The notes beneath the pieces are model-generated. The model ran no database searches, had not been told where the DNA came from, and worked only from the letters and a program-made list of their open reading frames with translations. Below, piece by piece: positions 27,314 through 35,624 of a DNA stretch of 64,000 nucleotides (positions within the stretch are counted from its first letter, which is position 1; every line of letters begins with the position of its first letter). Both the position numbers and the translations under genes were made by a program. Source of the stretch: WVXP01 sp964348095 (GTDB lineage Bacteria > Desulfobacterota > BSN033 > WVXP01); contig CAYGBK010000065.1 of assembly GCA_964348095.1 (NCBI GenBank), positions 1-64,000 on the forward strand, given 5' to 3'.

Positions 27314-27467
27314 ACCACAGAGGCACAGAGAACACGGAGACATTCTTTTTTCGTTTGCCGGGAGACGGCGGCAAACGAAAAGAATGGCTGTTTTTGCCCA
27401 TGGCCCTGCCTGGGGCGGGATGGGCAAAAAATAGAGAGTCCTCTGTAGGCGCTGCGTCTCTGCGGTT
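27314..27467 (+). mobile_element. MITE-like element with two perfect hairpins between metF and hdrC
   Basis: The left end ACCACAGAGGCACAGAGAAC (27314 on) and the right end CTCTGTAGG...TCTCTGCGGT (27441-27467) form an imperfect terminal inverted repeat of the 'cacagaggcacagag' type widespread in environmental genomes. Inside are two perfect stems: TTCGTTTGCCG / CGGCAAACGAA (27350-27360 with 27369-27379) and TTTTTGCCCAT / ATGGGCAAAAA (27391-27401 with 27420-27430). No coding frame is visible. It splits the metVF and hdrCB parts of the operon. Confidence 0.75.
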
Positions 27468-27540
27468 GGTAAATGTTATCCAAAATAGATTGGTGCAATC
27501 ATGAATTGAAGCACTAGGTTCGGAAGAGTTTGAGGCGACC

Positions 27541-28110
27541 ATGATGAAAATCGGGCTGACAGGAGATACTCAGAGACTCTCGAGGGAGATATACTCTCTT
27601 ACGGGAGAGAACGTGAATGTCTGTTATCAATGCAGAAGATGTTCTGTCGGTTGTCCCGCAGCCTATGAGATGACACTGAAGCCCCATGAGATGATGCGAG
27701 CGCTGCAGCTCGGATTGGAGCAGGAGGTTTTTCAATCTGGAACTATCTGGATGTGTCTTTCGTGCGAGACGTGCAACACCCGATGTCCTCAGGACATCGA
27801 CATCGTCAGAGTGATTGACGGTCTCAGGGAACTGGTGATGAGCGGGAAAGTGGTGCACTTCAATCCCCATCCTGAAATTCCGTCTATGCACCGTTTTTTT
27901 CTAAAACTCGTGGAAAGGTACGGGCGGATCTATGAGATGGGATTGGCGGTTATTCTGAACCTTAAGATGGTTGATCCTTTCAAGGACATCGATATGGCAT
28001 GGCCCATGTTGACAAAAGGGAAGCTGAAGCTTCGGCCGCACAAAAGCGGCGGCGTAAAGGAGCTCCGCCGGGTGTTGTCCAGAGCCCGCGAGATGGAAAA
28101 GGAGAGCTGA
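27541..28110 (+). CDS. hdrC: HdrC-like iron-sulfur subunit
   Basis: Electron carrier with two [4Fe-4S] clusters that feeds HdrB. In the 189-residue protein the motifs are CYQCRRCSVGCP (about 29-40) and CLSCETCNTRCPQ (about 73-85). The C-terminal half is helical, without membrane segments, so unlike QmoC or DsrM it has no cytochrome part. The hdrC stop overlaps the hdrB start by one base (TGATG). It lies downstream of the MITE-like element, which may alter its expression relative to metVF. Confidence 0.92.
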   Translation: MMKIGLTGDTQRLSREIYSLTGENVNVCYQCRRCSVGCPAAYEMTLKPHEMMRALQLGLEQEVFQSGTIWMCLSCETCNTRCPQDIDIVRVIDGLRELVMSGKVVHFNPHPEIPSMHRFFLKLVERYGRIYEMGLAVILNLKMVDPFKDIDMAWPMLTKGKLKLRPHKSGGVKELRRVLSRAREMEKES

Positions 28111-28982
28111 TGCGATACGCGTATTTCCCAGGGTGTTCTCTGAGTGCCTCAGCTCAGGATTACGACATGTCTTTCAAGTGGGTCTGTCGGTTCCTCGGGA
28201 TTGAACTTCAGGAAGTAAGAGACTGGGTGTGCTGTGGGGCATCTTCCGCGCATGCAACGTCTCATCTACTTTCTGTCGCAATACCTGCCATAAGCCTATC
28301 TCATGCCGAGCAGAGCGGTTTTGATCAACTGACCGCACCGTGTCTTGCCTGCCTATCCCGAATGAAGGCGGCCAACCAAAAGCTCGAGACCGACAAAGAG
28401 CTGATGAACCAAGTCAATGACCTTCTCGAAGGGGAATACAGAGGGTCGGTAGGAGTTTTTCACCCTCTCGAGTTGTTTCTCAAGGATGTTGGCCTCGACG
28501 CAATCGGCGACAAGGTCGACAAGCGGCTGCCCGGTCTCAAGGTGGCCTGTTACTACGGTTGTGTTCTGACCCGTCCTCCAAAAGTCTGCCGATTCGACAA
28601 CACGGAATATCCGGTGAGTATGGACAATATCTTGCGGTCTGCGGGGCTGGAGACGCTGGACTGGGCCTATAAGACAGAGTGCTGTGGGGTAAGTATGACC
28701 CTGACTCGGGCCGACATCGTGGTCCACCTGACTCACAAGATTCTCAGAGCGGCCAAAGAGGTTGGGGCGGACGTGATCGCTGTCTGCTGTCCTCTATGTC
28801 ACGCCAACCTTGATATGCGCCAGAACCAAATTGCCGATAAATACGGTGAGAGATTTGATATTCCTGTACTCTACTTCACGCAACTCCTCGGTATCATGTA
28901 CGGTGCGTACTCTGGAGAGCTCGGCTTAAACAGACTCATGGTCTCACCCCAAAAAGCACTCGAACGTTACGGCATCCTGTAG
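28110..28982 (+). CDS. hdrB: HdrB-like subunit with two CCG domains
   Basis: Active-site subunit of heterodisulfide-reductase-type complexes. A longer frame opens at 27999, but the ATG at 28110, overlapping the hdrC stop and preceded by AAGGAGAG, gives the family start MRYAYFPGCSLS and 290 residues. Both cysteine-rich motifs are complete: PGC...WVCCGASSAHA...CLAC and YYGC...ECCGVSMTLT...CCPLCH, so both noncubane [4Fe-4S] sites may form. In an organism without CoM/CoB its physiological thiol or disulfide partner is unknown. Confidence 0.93.
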   Translation: MRYAYFPGCSLSASAQDYDMSFKWVCRFLGIELQEVRDWVCCGASSAHATSHLLSVAIPAISLSHAEQSGFDQLTAPCLACLSRMKAANQKLETDKELMNQVNDLLEGEYRGSVGVFHPLELFLKDVGLDAIGDKVDKRLPGLKVACYYGCVLTRPPKVCRFDNTEYPVSMDNILRSAGLETLDWAYKTECCGVSMTLTRADIVVHLTHKILRAAKEVGADVIAVCCPLCHANLDMRQNQIADKYGERFDIPVLYFTQLLGIMYGAYSGELGLNRLMVSPQKALERYGIL

Positions 28983-29155
28983 CACCGCCTCATCCCAAAA
29001 TCTGTCTTTCCCTCCCTGAAAGAAGTTTCTGACCCATAATATGGCGCCTTGCCACGAGGCGGGATTCGACCTCAACCCGAATGCCCCTCTCCGTACCCTA
29101 GTGAAGAAGTTTGCTTGACTATTAAACCGAGTGTGCCCGAATTGATTTGAAAAGA

Positions 29156-29650
29156 TCAGGCAAAACGCTGAGTCCCCATTCTCTCTTCGGAAACCTTCTG
29201 GAGGTGATGATTCAGAAATTCGCTGAGGTCTCTGGCGATGGTTTCGAAGAATACCCCTAAGATGAATCTCTCATCGAGAACACCCTTTTTGACATGGATT
29301 ACCCTTGCCCTGACCTGGATAGGAACATTCCTTATGGTGAAGTCCAGATTGACGACTTCGTCGCGAAATAGGCGAAGTTGGGTTTTCAGTTTCGCCCCAT
29401 TCTGACTGAGGTCGACTAACTCCCCCTCGAAGGAATTGTTAAGGACAACCTTGCCCTGGAAATCATACCGAGGATATTCTCGCCGATCGTGCGCTCGTGG
29501 CTTCAGATGGCGTCTGGGGAAACACATCTCGATGATTGGCTCCTTTTCCCTTGGATTTCGCCCACAACGGGGGCACTCGAAGGCTGTCCACTCGACAGGG
29601 CAGCTGCAATTGAGACAGGTGACCTGGCTGGTCCAACTCCTCGGTCCCAT
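29156..29650 (-). CDS. PilZ-domain protein with N-terminal zinc ribbon
   Basis: A 164-residue cytoplasmic protein likely to bind cyclic di-GMP. Residues 10-30 form a small zinc ribbon (Cys12, Cys15 or 17, Cys26, Cys29). The PilZ signature follows: DRREYPRYDF near 55 and DLSQNGAKL near 80, and the domain runs to LGVFFETIARDLSEFL. The target is unknown. It is read toward hdrB and is the last gene on the - strand after mlaA, but about 270 bases separate it from mlaA, so it is probably transcribed alone. Confidence 0.85.
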   Translation of the reverse strand: MGPRSWTSQVTCLNCSCPVEWTAFECPRCGRNPREKEPIIEMCFPRRHLKPRAHDRREYPRYDFQGKVVLNNSFEGELVDLSQNGAKLKTQLRLFRDEVVNLDFTIRNVPIQVRARVIHVKKGVLDERFILGVFFETIARDLSEFLNHHLQKVSEERMGTQRFA

Positions 29651-29918
29651 AAATCCCCCTCCTCCACTGGTGTTTTCGGACTGGATGAGGCAAGTTCTAT
29701 ACCACTCATTATGGATGCGTAATTCAATGAAATCTGTCTAAAAAACTAGAATTTCGACGAGAATCATTGAAACATGAATATGAGTAATCCTTTCGGCAGA
29801 AAATCGGTCTTGACGATTGGGAACAATGGATTTCTTATTCCTTCTTTTGATATCGAGGACAGGAGTGAAATTGGAATTTCAGATTCGTAACTGGACTGAC
29901 ATTTTTTGGCAGGTGTTC

Positions 29919-30767
29919 CTACTCTTCAATCTTTTTCTGGCGGATTTGGTGATAGGCGTCTCTGAGAGCAATGTAAGGGTCGAGGGCTGCTTCTTTTAGA
30001 TCCTCATACTCACCAAGGGTCAGCGAGGTGTCGTTGACCCGTTCGTATGCGCCGATGGCAAGATCGACGACCACAGGATACTCGAACAGATAGGTCCACG
30101 GATCGAGAAAAAAATTCCCAATTGTACCGAAAGTGTCACGTAGACTTGAAGGTCCGAAGAGGGGCCAATTGATATAGAAAACGGGTCCAATCCCATAGAA
30201 TCCCAATGTCTGGCCAAAGTCCTCCTCCCGCGTGTCGATCTTGAACCCCTTTTTCGCAATATCGTAAAAACCCACGACGCCAACAGTTGTATTCAAGACA
30301 AAACGCAGGGTCTCGGTCCCGGCCCCCTTGATCTTAAATTGCAACAAGCAGTTGGCAATACGAACTGGCGTGGCCGCGTTCGAAAAAAAGTCGCGGACTC
30401 TCAGCCTGAAGGGCAGGGCGACCACGGTCTTGTATCCAGAAGCGACCGGTTTGAGAACCCAGAAATGGAGCTTGTCGTTTACATGGAAGAACATGCGGTT
30501 GAGGGGTTCAAACGGATCGGCAATGGTTCTCAATGGTTCTTCCGGACTGAAAGGCTCGGCCGTACTATTGGTCCCGGCGATCTGAAGGGCCGGGTCAACC
30601 TGTACAGCGGAGATAGAGGTTCTAACCGGAGGAAGTGGTTTGAGGGTACCGGCGTGGCTGAAACTAGCGAGTATGACCAATACGAGTAGAGAGAGTGAGA
30701 GCGTCCAGTAAATCCTGTGGCTTCGGCACGGTAAATTGGATGGCATTGTTGAATTGGATCGACGCAT
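29919..30767 (-). CDS. mlaA: MlaA/VacJ outer-membrane lipid-asymmetry protein
   Basis: Outer-membrane component of the Mla system, which removes surface-exposed phospholipids and passes them to MlaC. The 282-residue protein has a signal sequence (YWTLSLSLLVLVILASFSHAG) and the family hallmark DPFEPLNRMFF near residue 85, then TVGVVGFYDIAKKGF and DFGQTLGFYGIG. The signal peptide shows no lipobox Cys, unlike E. coli MlaA. The start may be the ATG eight codons in. It is the last gene of mlaEFDCA. Confidence 0.93.
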   Translation of the reverse strand: MRRSNSTMPSNLPCRSHRIYWTLSLSLLVLVILASFSHAGTLKPLPPVRTSISAVQVDPALQIAGTNSTAEPFSPEEPLRTIADPFEPLNRMFFHVNDKLHFWVLKPVASGYKTVVALPFRLRVRDFFSNAATPVRIANCLLQFKIKGAGTETLRFVLNTTVGVVGFYDIAKKGFKIDTREEDFGQTLGFYGIGPVFYINWPLFGPSSLRDTFGTIGNFFLDPWTYLFEYPVVVDLAIGAYERVNDTSLTLGEYEDLKEAALDPYIALRDAYHQIRQKKIEE

Positions 30768-30816
30768 TCAGCACCAACACTCAGATGAACCGGTTCTTCC
30801 GTGGAATCGCAGGATT

Positions 30817-31419
30817 CTAGTCTTGCTGGAGCTTAGCCTTAAGCTTTTTGACGAGGTTTTGATAGGACGATCTCAGAATGATACTGTTGAATTGAGTCCG
30901 GTAGTTGTTGACAAGACTCACACCATTGATGGAGATATCGTAAATCAACCAGCCATTCTCTTTCTTTCGCACCCTGTATTCAGCGGGGATCTCCGTATCC
31001 GTATTCGTGATGATTCTTACATCGACAACGCCATAATCTCCATCGACAGTCTCTTTCTCATAGAAGACCCTCTCACCAGAGTAGTCATCGACTTTATCCA
31101 TGTACGTCCTCTCCAGCAGGTCGCTGAAGAGGGAGACGAATTCCCTTCTTTCCTCATCCGTCCTTTGGGCCCAATGTATTGCAAGGGATCGGCGAGCCAT
31201 TTCCTCCCAATCGAATCGCTCGTCCACCGCCTTGCGAATCAGCTTTCTTCTTTCCTCTTCCTTCGAATCCCCGTCCAGGGATTCATCAGTCAACAGCGCA
31301 ATAATCCTATCCGTGGTCTCTCTGATCTGTTCCGTTGGCTCTCCCGCTGAAAGAGGAAAGGCAGTGACGAGAGTGAGAATGAGAAATGCGAACCCAAGAA
31401 GAAGTGAAAGGCCCTTCAT
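30817..31419 (-). CDS. mlaC: Periplasmic phospholipid-binding protein MlaC
   Basis: Shuttles phospholipid between MlaA in the outer membrane and the MlaEFD complex in the inner membrane. The 200-residue protein has a signal peptide (GLSLLLGFAFLILTLVTAFPLSAG), then the Ttg2D-type helical region RFDWEEMARRSLAIHWAQRT and the end of the fold, ENGWLIYDISINGVSLVNNYR, near 155-175. It starts 9 bases after mlaD and is clearly in the same operon. Confidence 0.93.
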   Translation of the reverse strand: MKGLSLLLGFAFLILTLVTAFPLSAGEPTEQIRETTDRIIALLTDESLDGDSKEEERRKLIRKAVDERFDWEEMARRSLAIHWAQRTDEERREFVSLFSDLLERTYMDKVDDYSGERVFYEKETVDGDYGVVDVRIITNTDTEIPAEYRVRKKENGWLIYDISINGVSLVNNYRTQFNSIILRSSYQNLVKKLKAKLQQD

Positions 31420-31428
31420 CGATGCCTC

Positions 31429-31869
31429 CTAGAGCTTTCCAAAGACGAAATTTGAAATCAGCTGTTCCAAGTCTACTGCCGGCTGTGTCTCGCGAATTCG
31501 ACCTTCTGGAGGAATGGCTTCCTCTGAGCCTCCTGGGGTGATCTCGACATACTTTTCGCCGATCAACCCCTTGGTTTTGATGGACGCGATCGCGTCGTCT
31601 TGAATCTTCACGCCCCTCGGGAGATTCAAGACAACCCGGGCTTGGTAGCCTTCGAGGGTGACCTTTTTGACCCGGCCAACCTCAACCCCTGCAATGACGA
31701 CAGGCGAGCCGATCTTCAACCCGCCGATATTGGAGAAGAATGCATGCACCTCATATCCTTTGTTTCCCAGAATTTCCATTTTGCCCAGTTTGACGGATAG
31801 ATATCCCAAACAGATGATCCCTGCGATGATAAACAATCCAACTGACAGTTCAAGATCAAATTTTTTCAT
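31429..31869 (-). CDS. mlaD: MCE-domain protein MlaD
   Basis: Inner-membrane-anchored MCE protein that forms the hexameric ring through which lipid passes. The 146-residue protein has one N-terminal membrane segment (SVGLFIIAGIICLGYLSVKLG) and one MCE domain: FFSNIGGLKIGSPVVIAGVEVG near 45-66 and IKTKGLIGEKYVEITPG near 97-113. It is slightly shorter than E. coli MlaD (183), lacking most of the C-terminal helix. It lies between mlaF and mlaC. Confidence 0.94.
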   Translation of the reverse strand: MKKFDLELSVGLFIIAGIICLGYLSVKLGKMEILGNKGYEVHAFFSNIGGLKIGSPVVIAGVEVGRVKKVTLEGYQARVVLNLPRGVKIQDDAIASIKTKGLIGEKYVEITPGGSEEAIPPEGRIRETQPAVDLEQLISNFVFGKL

Positions 31870-31902
31870 TTCAAACCCCTGGCCACTGTTTCATCAAAGG
31901 CC

Positions 31903-32655
31903 TTAGTAGTGAATGGTATCGATTGGCCCCTCCATACTGCCGCTGATGAACTGCTTGACAATCGGGTCCTGGGACGAGAGGACCTCTTCGGGTGACCCCG
32001 TGATCAGAACGGTCTCTTTATATAGCATAGCCACTTTGTCCACGATATTAAAGACTCTCGGTATCTGGTGCGTGACGATGATCCCAGTAAATTTCAGGCG
32101 GTTGTGACACGAATCGATGAGGTTGAGAATGGAATGGGCGATGATGGGGTCTAATCCCGTTGTGGGTTCGTCAAAGAGCATGATTTCAGGGTCTCTCACA
32201 AGAGCCCGGGCAAGGGCGGCCCGCTTGACCATTCCTCCGCTGATTTCGGCAGGATACTTGTGCTCTGATCCAGCCAGTCCCACCTGTTCGAGCTCTGAGA
32301 GAACCCTCTCCTTTATTTCGTGCTCCCCCAGGGTGGTCTTCTCTTGCAAGGGGAAGGCCACATTCTCAAAGACCGTGAGGGAATCAAACAGGGCACCACC
32401 CTGGAAGAGAAAGCCGAAACGACTTCTCAGACCTTCCAGTTGTTTGCCCTTAAGGTGGCTCATATCCTCTCCATCAACAAGAACTCGCCCCCGATCGGGT
32501 TTCATCAGTCCGGAAATGTGTTTAAGCATTACACTCTTACCAGATCCGCTCCCTCCGATCAATGCGAGAATCTCTCCTTTTTCCACCTGAAGAGAGATCC
32601 CCCGTAGGACGGGGACCCCATTGAAGGCCTTGTAGATGTCGTCGATCCTGATCAT
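31903..32655 (-). CDS. mlaF: Mla ABC transporter ATPase MlaF
   Basis: ATPase that powers lipid movement through MlaE and MlaD. The 250-residue protein has Walker A GGSGSGKS at about 34-41, Q-loop FLFQGGALFDSLTVFENV, signature ISGGMVKRAALARAL and Walker B IMLFDEPTTGLDP. The F-Q-G-G-A-L-F-D-S after the Q-loop is typical of the Mla/Mkl subfamily. It starts 8 bases after mlaE. Confidence 0.96.
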   Translation of the reverse strand: MIRIDDIYKAFNGVPVLRGISLQVEKGEILALIGGSGSGKSVMLKHISGLMKPDRGRVLVDGEDMSHLKGKQLEGLRSRFGFLFQGGALFDSLTVFENVAFPLQEKTTLGEHEIKERVLSELEQVGLAGSEHKYPAEISGGMVKRAALARALVRDPEIMLFDEPTTGLDPIIAHSILNLIDSCHNRLKFTGIIVTHQIPRVFNIVDKVAMLYKETVLITGSPEEVLSSQDPIVKQFISGSMEGPIDTIHY

Positions 32656-32663
32656 TTACTGCC

Positions 32664-33458
32664 TCAGAAAAGAATAGACGTCATGAAGTAGTCCCAAATA
32701 AGAATCAAAACCGAGGAGAGTACCACCGCTTGGGTCGTCGCTCTGCTAACGCCCTCGGCACCGAAACCGGTGTGGTAGCCCTTGTAGCAGCAGACCCAGA
32801 TGATCAATGCTCCGAAACTTAGAGATTTGTAGATCCCCTCCATAATGTCTCTCACATCCACGTAGTTGGCCATTTCTCCGAAATAGGTACCTCCCCCGAC
32901 ACCGAGCAGTTTTACCCCGACTAGATACCCACCAAAAATTCCGACCACATCAAAAATGGCCGTCAGCAAAGGGAGGGCAACGATGGCACCGACGAGTTTT
33001 GGAACGACGAGGTAACGAAAGGGGTTGAGCCCCATCAGTTCGAGGGCATCGATCTGTTCACTGATTCGCATAATCCCAATTTCCGCGGTAATAGCCGAAC
33101 CGGCCCGTCCTGTTACCATCAGCGCCGAAAGGACCGGTCCAAGCTCTTTGATAAGGGCAAGGGCAACCATAGGTCCCAAAAGGGCCGCGGATCCGAACCG
33201 ACTCAGCGTATAGAAGCCCTGAAGTCCGAGCACCATTCCTGAGAAACTGCCGGTCAGTAGAATAACCAGAGTCGATTGGAATCCGATAAACCGAATCTGC
33301 TTGAGGACCTGGGAGAACTTCAGGGGTGTCGTGACGGCGTAGAACAGGGTTTTGCCGAGAAAGACGCCCATCCGCCCGATTCTACCTAAACCGAACAGGG
33401 ACAGGGCCCCCACGCCTCTGATAGATGTTGTTAGGGAGAAGTCAGTCACGTTTACCAT
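32664..33458 (-). CDS. mlaE: Mla permease MlaE
   Basis: Inner-membrane permease of the Mla lipid transporter. The frame can start at a TTG at 33527, but that has no ribosome-binding site and adds an arginine-rich piece that the family lacks, so I chose the ATG at 33458 (264 residues). The MlaE domain has GMVLGLQGFYTLSRFG, RAGSAITAEIGIMRISEQIDALELMGLNP, the most conserved segment, and GAEGVSRATTQAVVLSSVLIL near the end. About five membrane segments. First gene of mlaEFDCA. Confidence 0.92.
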   Translation of the reverse strand: MVNVTDFSLTTSIRGVGALSLFGLGRIGRMGVFLGKTLFYAVTTPLKFSQVLKQIRFIGFQSTLVILLTGSFSGMVLGLQGFYTLSRFGSAALLGPMVALALIKELGPVLSALMVTGRAGSAITAEIGIMRISEQIDALELMGLNPFRYLVVPKLVGAIVALPLLTAIFDVVGIFGGYLVGVKLLGVGGGTYFGEMANYVDVRDIMEGIYKSLSFGALIIWVCCYKGYHTGFGAEGVSRATTQAVVLSSVLILIWDYFMTSILF

Positions 33459-33630
33459 GGTCTGGAATTGTCGTCTCCGGTGATCGGCGGCCCGTTGTGG
33501 CCCGTCCGGTAATTTCGAAAGACTCAACTATACCATAAAAATCGGCTTGTTTTGCATCCGGGTATCTCAGAAAATGCCCGTTTCTTGGAACAGGGTAGAC
33601 TCCTTTTGGCGAGGCCATCAGAAAACAGGC

Positions 33631-34506
33631 CTACACCCCCATTCCCTGTTCGCGCGACTCTGAGACATGGGAGAGGGATTGACTGACCTCTACGGACGGA
33701 TTGAATCCCAGAATGGTCTGCCATGGCTCTTGTTTGGAAATGATCTCGGGACAAACACCCTCTCGTCGCAGTCTTTGAACGATATTCTCTGTTTCTCTCT
33801 TTAGAAAACCCGAGAGGAGACTCCATCGTTTCTGGAAGAATGCGTCGGCGCACAGGAGTCGGTCAAGCACCTCGTGGTGGAGATTGCAGCAGACGAGATC
33901 ACCTGGTTCCCGGATCAGATCTTCGGCGTTGCCCTCTATCACAGCGACTCGCCCGTCCTCCTTGTTCAGGGATACGTTCTTTTTTGCCGTCTTGACGGCG
34001 AGGGGGTTGCAGTCCACGGCAAGAATCCGGTCTGCCCCCAGTTTGGCACAAGCCAGGGCAAGAATTCCTGTTCCCGTACCGAGGTCAAGGACGGTTTGGG
34101 GTCGTTCCTTCTCATAAAGCGTCCACACCCCTTCCAAGCAGCTTCTGGTAGTCGGGTGGAGACCAGTTCCAAAGACAACACTGGGATCGAGGGTTATCAG
34201 AATCTCATCGGTCACAGGGGATAGGTCTAACCACGACGGCACAAAAACCAATCTCCCAACCCGAATTGGGCCGATTTCATCTCCCCCCTGCCAGTCCCGG
34301 TAGCTGATGGTGAACCGGTCGATCAAATGGAGGGCTGGGTCATCTTTCAGAAGAGATTGGATGACGCCATCCTCCTCCTGAGAGAAGAAGAGAAAGGAGT
34401 GTTCTCCCTCCCACCATGTTCCAATGTAGTCAGGGGGAAACGTATTGTCTCCTCGTTTCACTCGACCGTCAATCTCGTATATATAGAGTTTGTCGTACGG
34501 AATCAT
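33631..34506 (-). CDS. prmA: Ribosomal protein L11 methyltransferase-like protein
   Basis: SAM-dependent methyltransferase of the PrmA group, which trimethylates ribosomal protein L11. The 291-residue protein has the family signature VFGTGLHPTTRSCLE near 110-124 and SAM motif I VLDLGTGTGILALACAKLGA near 137-156. The catalytic region reads CCNLHHEVL where PrmA usually has NI(L), and the N-terminal domain is divergent, so another substrate is possible. Its ATG overlaps the end of the ROK kinase gene by four bases (ATGA). Confidence 0.82.
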   Translation of the reverse strand: MIPYDKLYIYEIDGRVKRGDNTFPPDYIGTWWEGEHSFLFFSQEEDGVIQSLLKDDPALHLIDRFTISYRDWQGGDEIGPIRVGRLVFVPSWLDLSPVTDEILITLDPSVVFGTGLHPTTRSCLEGVWTLYEKERPQTVLDLGTGTGILALACAKLGADRILAVDCNPLAVKTAKKNVSLNKEDGRVAVIEGNAEDLIREPGDLVCCNLHHEVLDRLLCADAFFQKRWSLLSGFLKRETENIVQRLRREGVCPEIISKQEPWQTILGFNPSVEVSQSLSHVSESREQGMGV

Positions 34507-35450
34507 GCGGCCACCGTCGCCTTCTTCATCGCCAGATAGGCTGCCCCCATGATGCCGCCATTGTCACCAAGAACTGATTTGACGATCTTGGCTCGCCGAG
34601 CAGGTACCGTAAAGGCTCGCTCTTTAACGGTCTCTTCGGTCTGAAGGATGAAAAATTCCCAGGCCTCAGAGACCTTACCCCCGAGAACGATCATTTCCAC
34701 ATTGAGAAGGTTGATCAGGGTGGTGAGGCCTATTCCCAGGAAATGACCCATTTTGCGAAAGATACCGAGGGCCACTTTATCGCCTTGCTGTGCCGCCTCG
34801 TAGACATCCTGGGCAGTAATGTCGCCTGGGTGTCCTTTACGATCCCACCGAGCCTCTACCGCAAATTGCCTGATGGCCGTGCCCGAGGCGTACTGCTCAA
34901 GGCAACCGCGGCTTCCACATTTGCACTGCCGGCCGTCGGCCTCTATTATCATGTGGCCCACCTCACCGGCCATTCCATCGGCTCCCCTCCAGAGCTCGCC
35001 ATTGAGAACGATTCCACCCCCCACACCCGTCCCCAGGGTGAGGGCACAGACATGTTTCGCTTTCTGGGCTGCGCCCTGCCAAAACTCTCCAAGGGCAAAG
35101 CAGTTTGCATCGTTTTCAATGGCGAGGGGGACGCCCAGGGCGGCTTCAATCGGCGTCCGGATGTCGAAGTCGATCCATCCCGGCAGATTGGGCGATTCGG
35201 TGACGATTCCCTCTTTGGGACGGATCAAACCAGGCACCCCCAGTCCCACGGCCACAAGCTTACCTCCGGTCGGTTTTTGTTTTTTGGCGAGTCGTTGGAT
35301 CGATGACACCAGATCCTTGAGGACAGCCTCCTTTCCGCGGCTGCTTTCCACGGAGCAATGCATTCGATCCCCAATAACACCCTCCGGGGTCACAACGGCG
35401 AGCCTGAAATTGGTTCCTCCCAGGTCGATACCGATAACGAAATCCGCCAT
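34503..35450 (-). CDS. ROK-family sugar kinase, probably glucokinase
   Basis: Phosphorylates glucose or a related hexose with ATP. In 315 residues it shows the phosphate-binding IGIDLGGTNFRLAVV, the catalytic ENDANCFALGE (Asp near 112), GTGVGGGIVLNGEL, and the ROK zinc signature: His in GHMIIEADG followed by CKCGSRGCLEQYAS. This matches glucokinases of the GlcK type. Specificity cannot be decided from sequence. It is read together with prmA through an ATGA overlap, an odd metabolic pairing. Confidence 0.9.
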   Translation of the reverse strand: MADFVIGIDLGGTNFRLAVVTPEGVIGDRMHCSVESSRGKEAVLKDLVSSIQRLAKKQKPTGGKLVAVGLGVPGLIRPKEGIVTESPNLPGWIDFDIRTPIEAALGVPLAIENDANCFALGEFWQGAAQKAKHVCALTLGTGVGGGIVLNGELWRGADGMAGEVGHMIIEADGRQCKCGSRGCLEQYASGTAIRQFAVEARWDRKGHPGDITAQDVYEAAQQGDKVALGIFRKMGHFLGIGLTTLINLLNVEMIVLGGKVSEAWEFFILQTEETVKERAFTVPARRAKIVKSVLGDNGGIMGAAYLAMKKATVAA

Positions 35451-35480
35451 AAGAGATCACCCAAAGCAACTCCATATTCA

Positions 35481-35525
35481 GGGGCTCGGCAGTCCGGATG
35501 ACGCCGACACCGGACTGCTGGCCCC
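35481..35525 (-). terminator. Strong hairpin between EamA gene and ROK kinase
   Basis: GCAGTCCGG pairs with CCGGACTGC (9 bp), extended by GGGGC with GCCCC after a small mismatch. It lies about 100 bases beyond the stop of the - strand EamA gene and just before the kinase start. It probably separates the two transcripts, although a T-run is absent. Confidence 0.5.
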
Positions 35526-35624
35526 TCCCCCTTATTACCATACCATTGGGAAACATGAAACAGAAAGACCCCTGGATCGATAGCTGGACTACCTCTCTTT
35601 CCATTCACATAGCCACGCCCGTCC

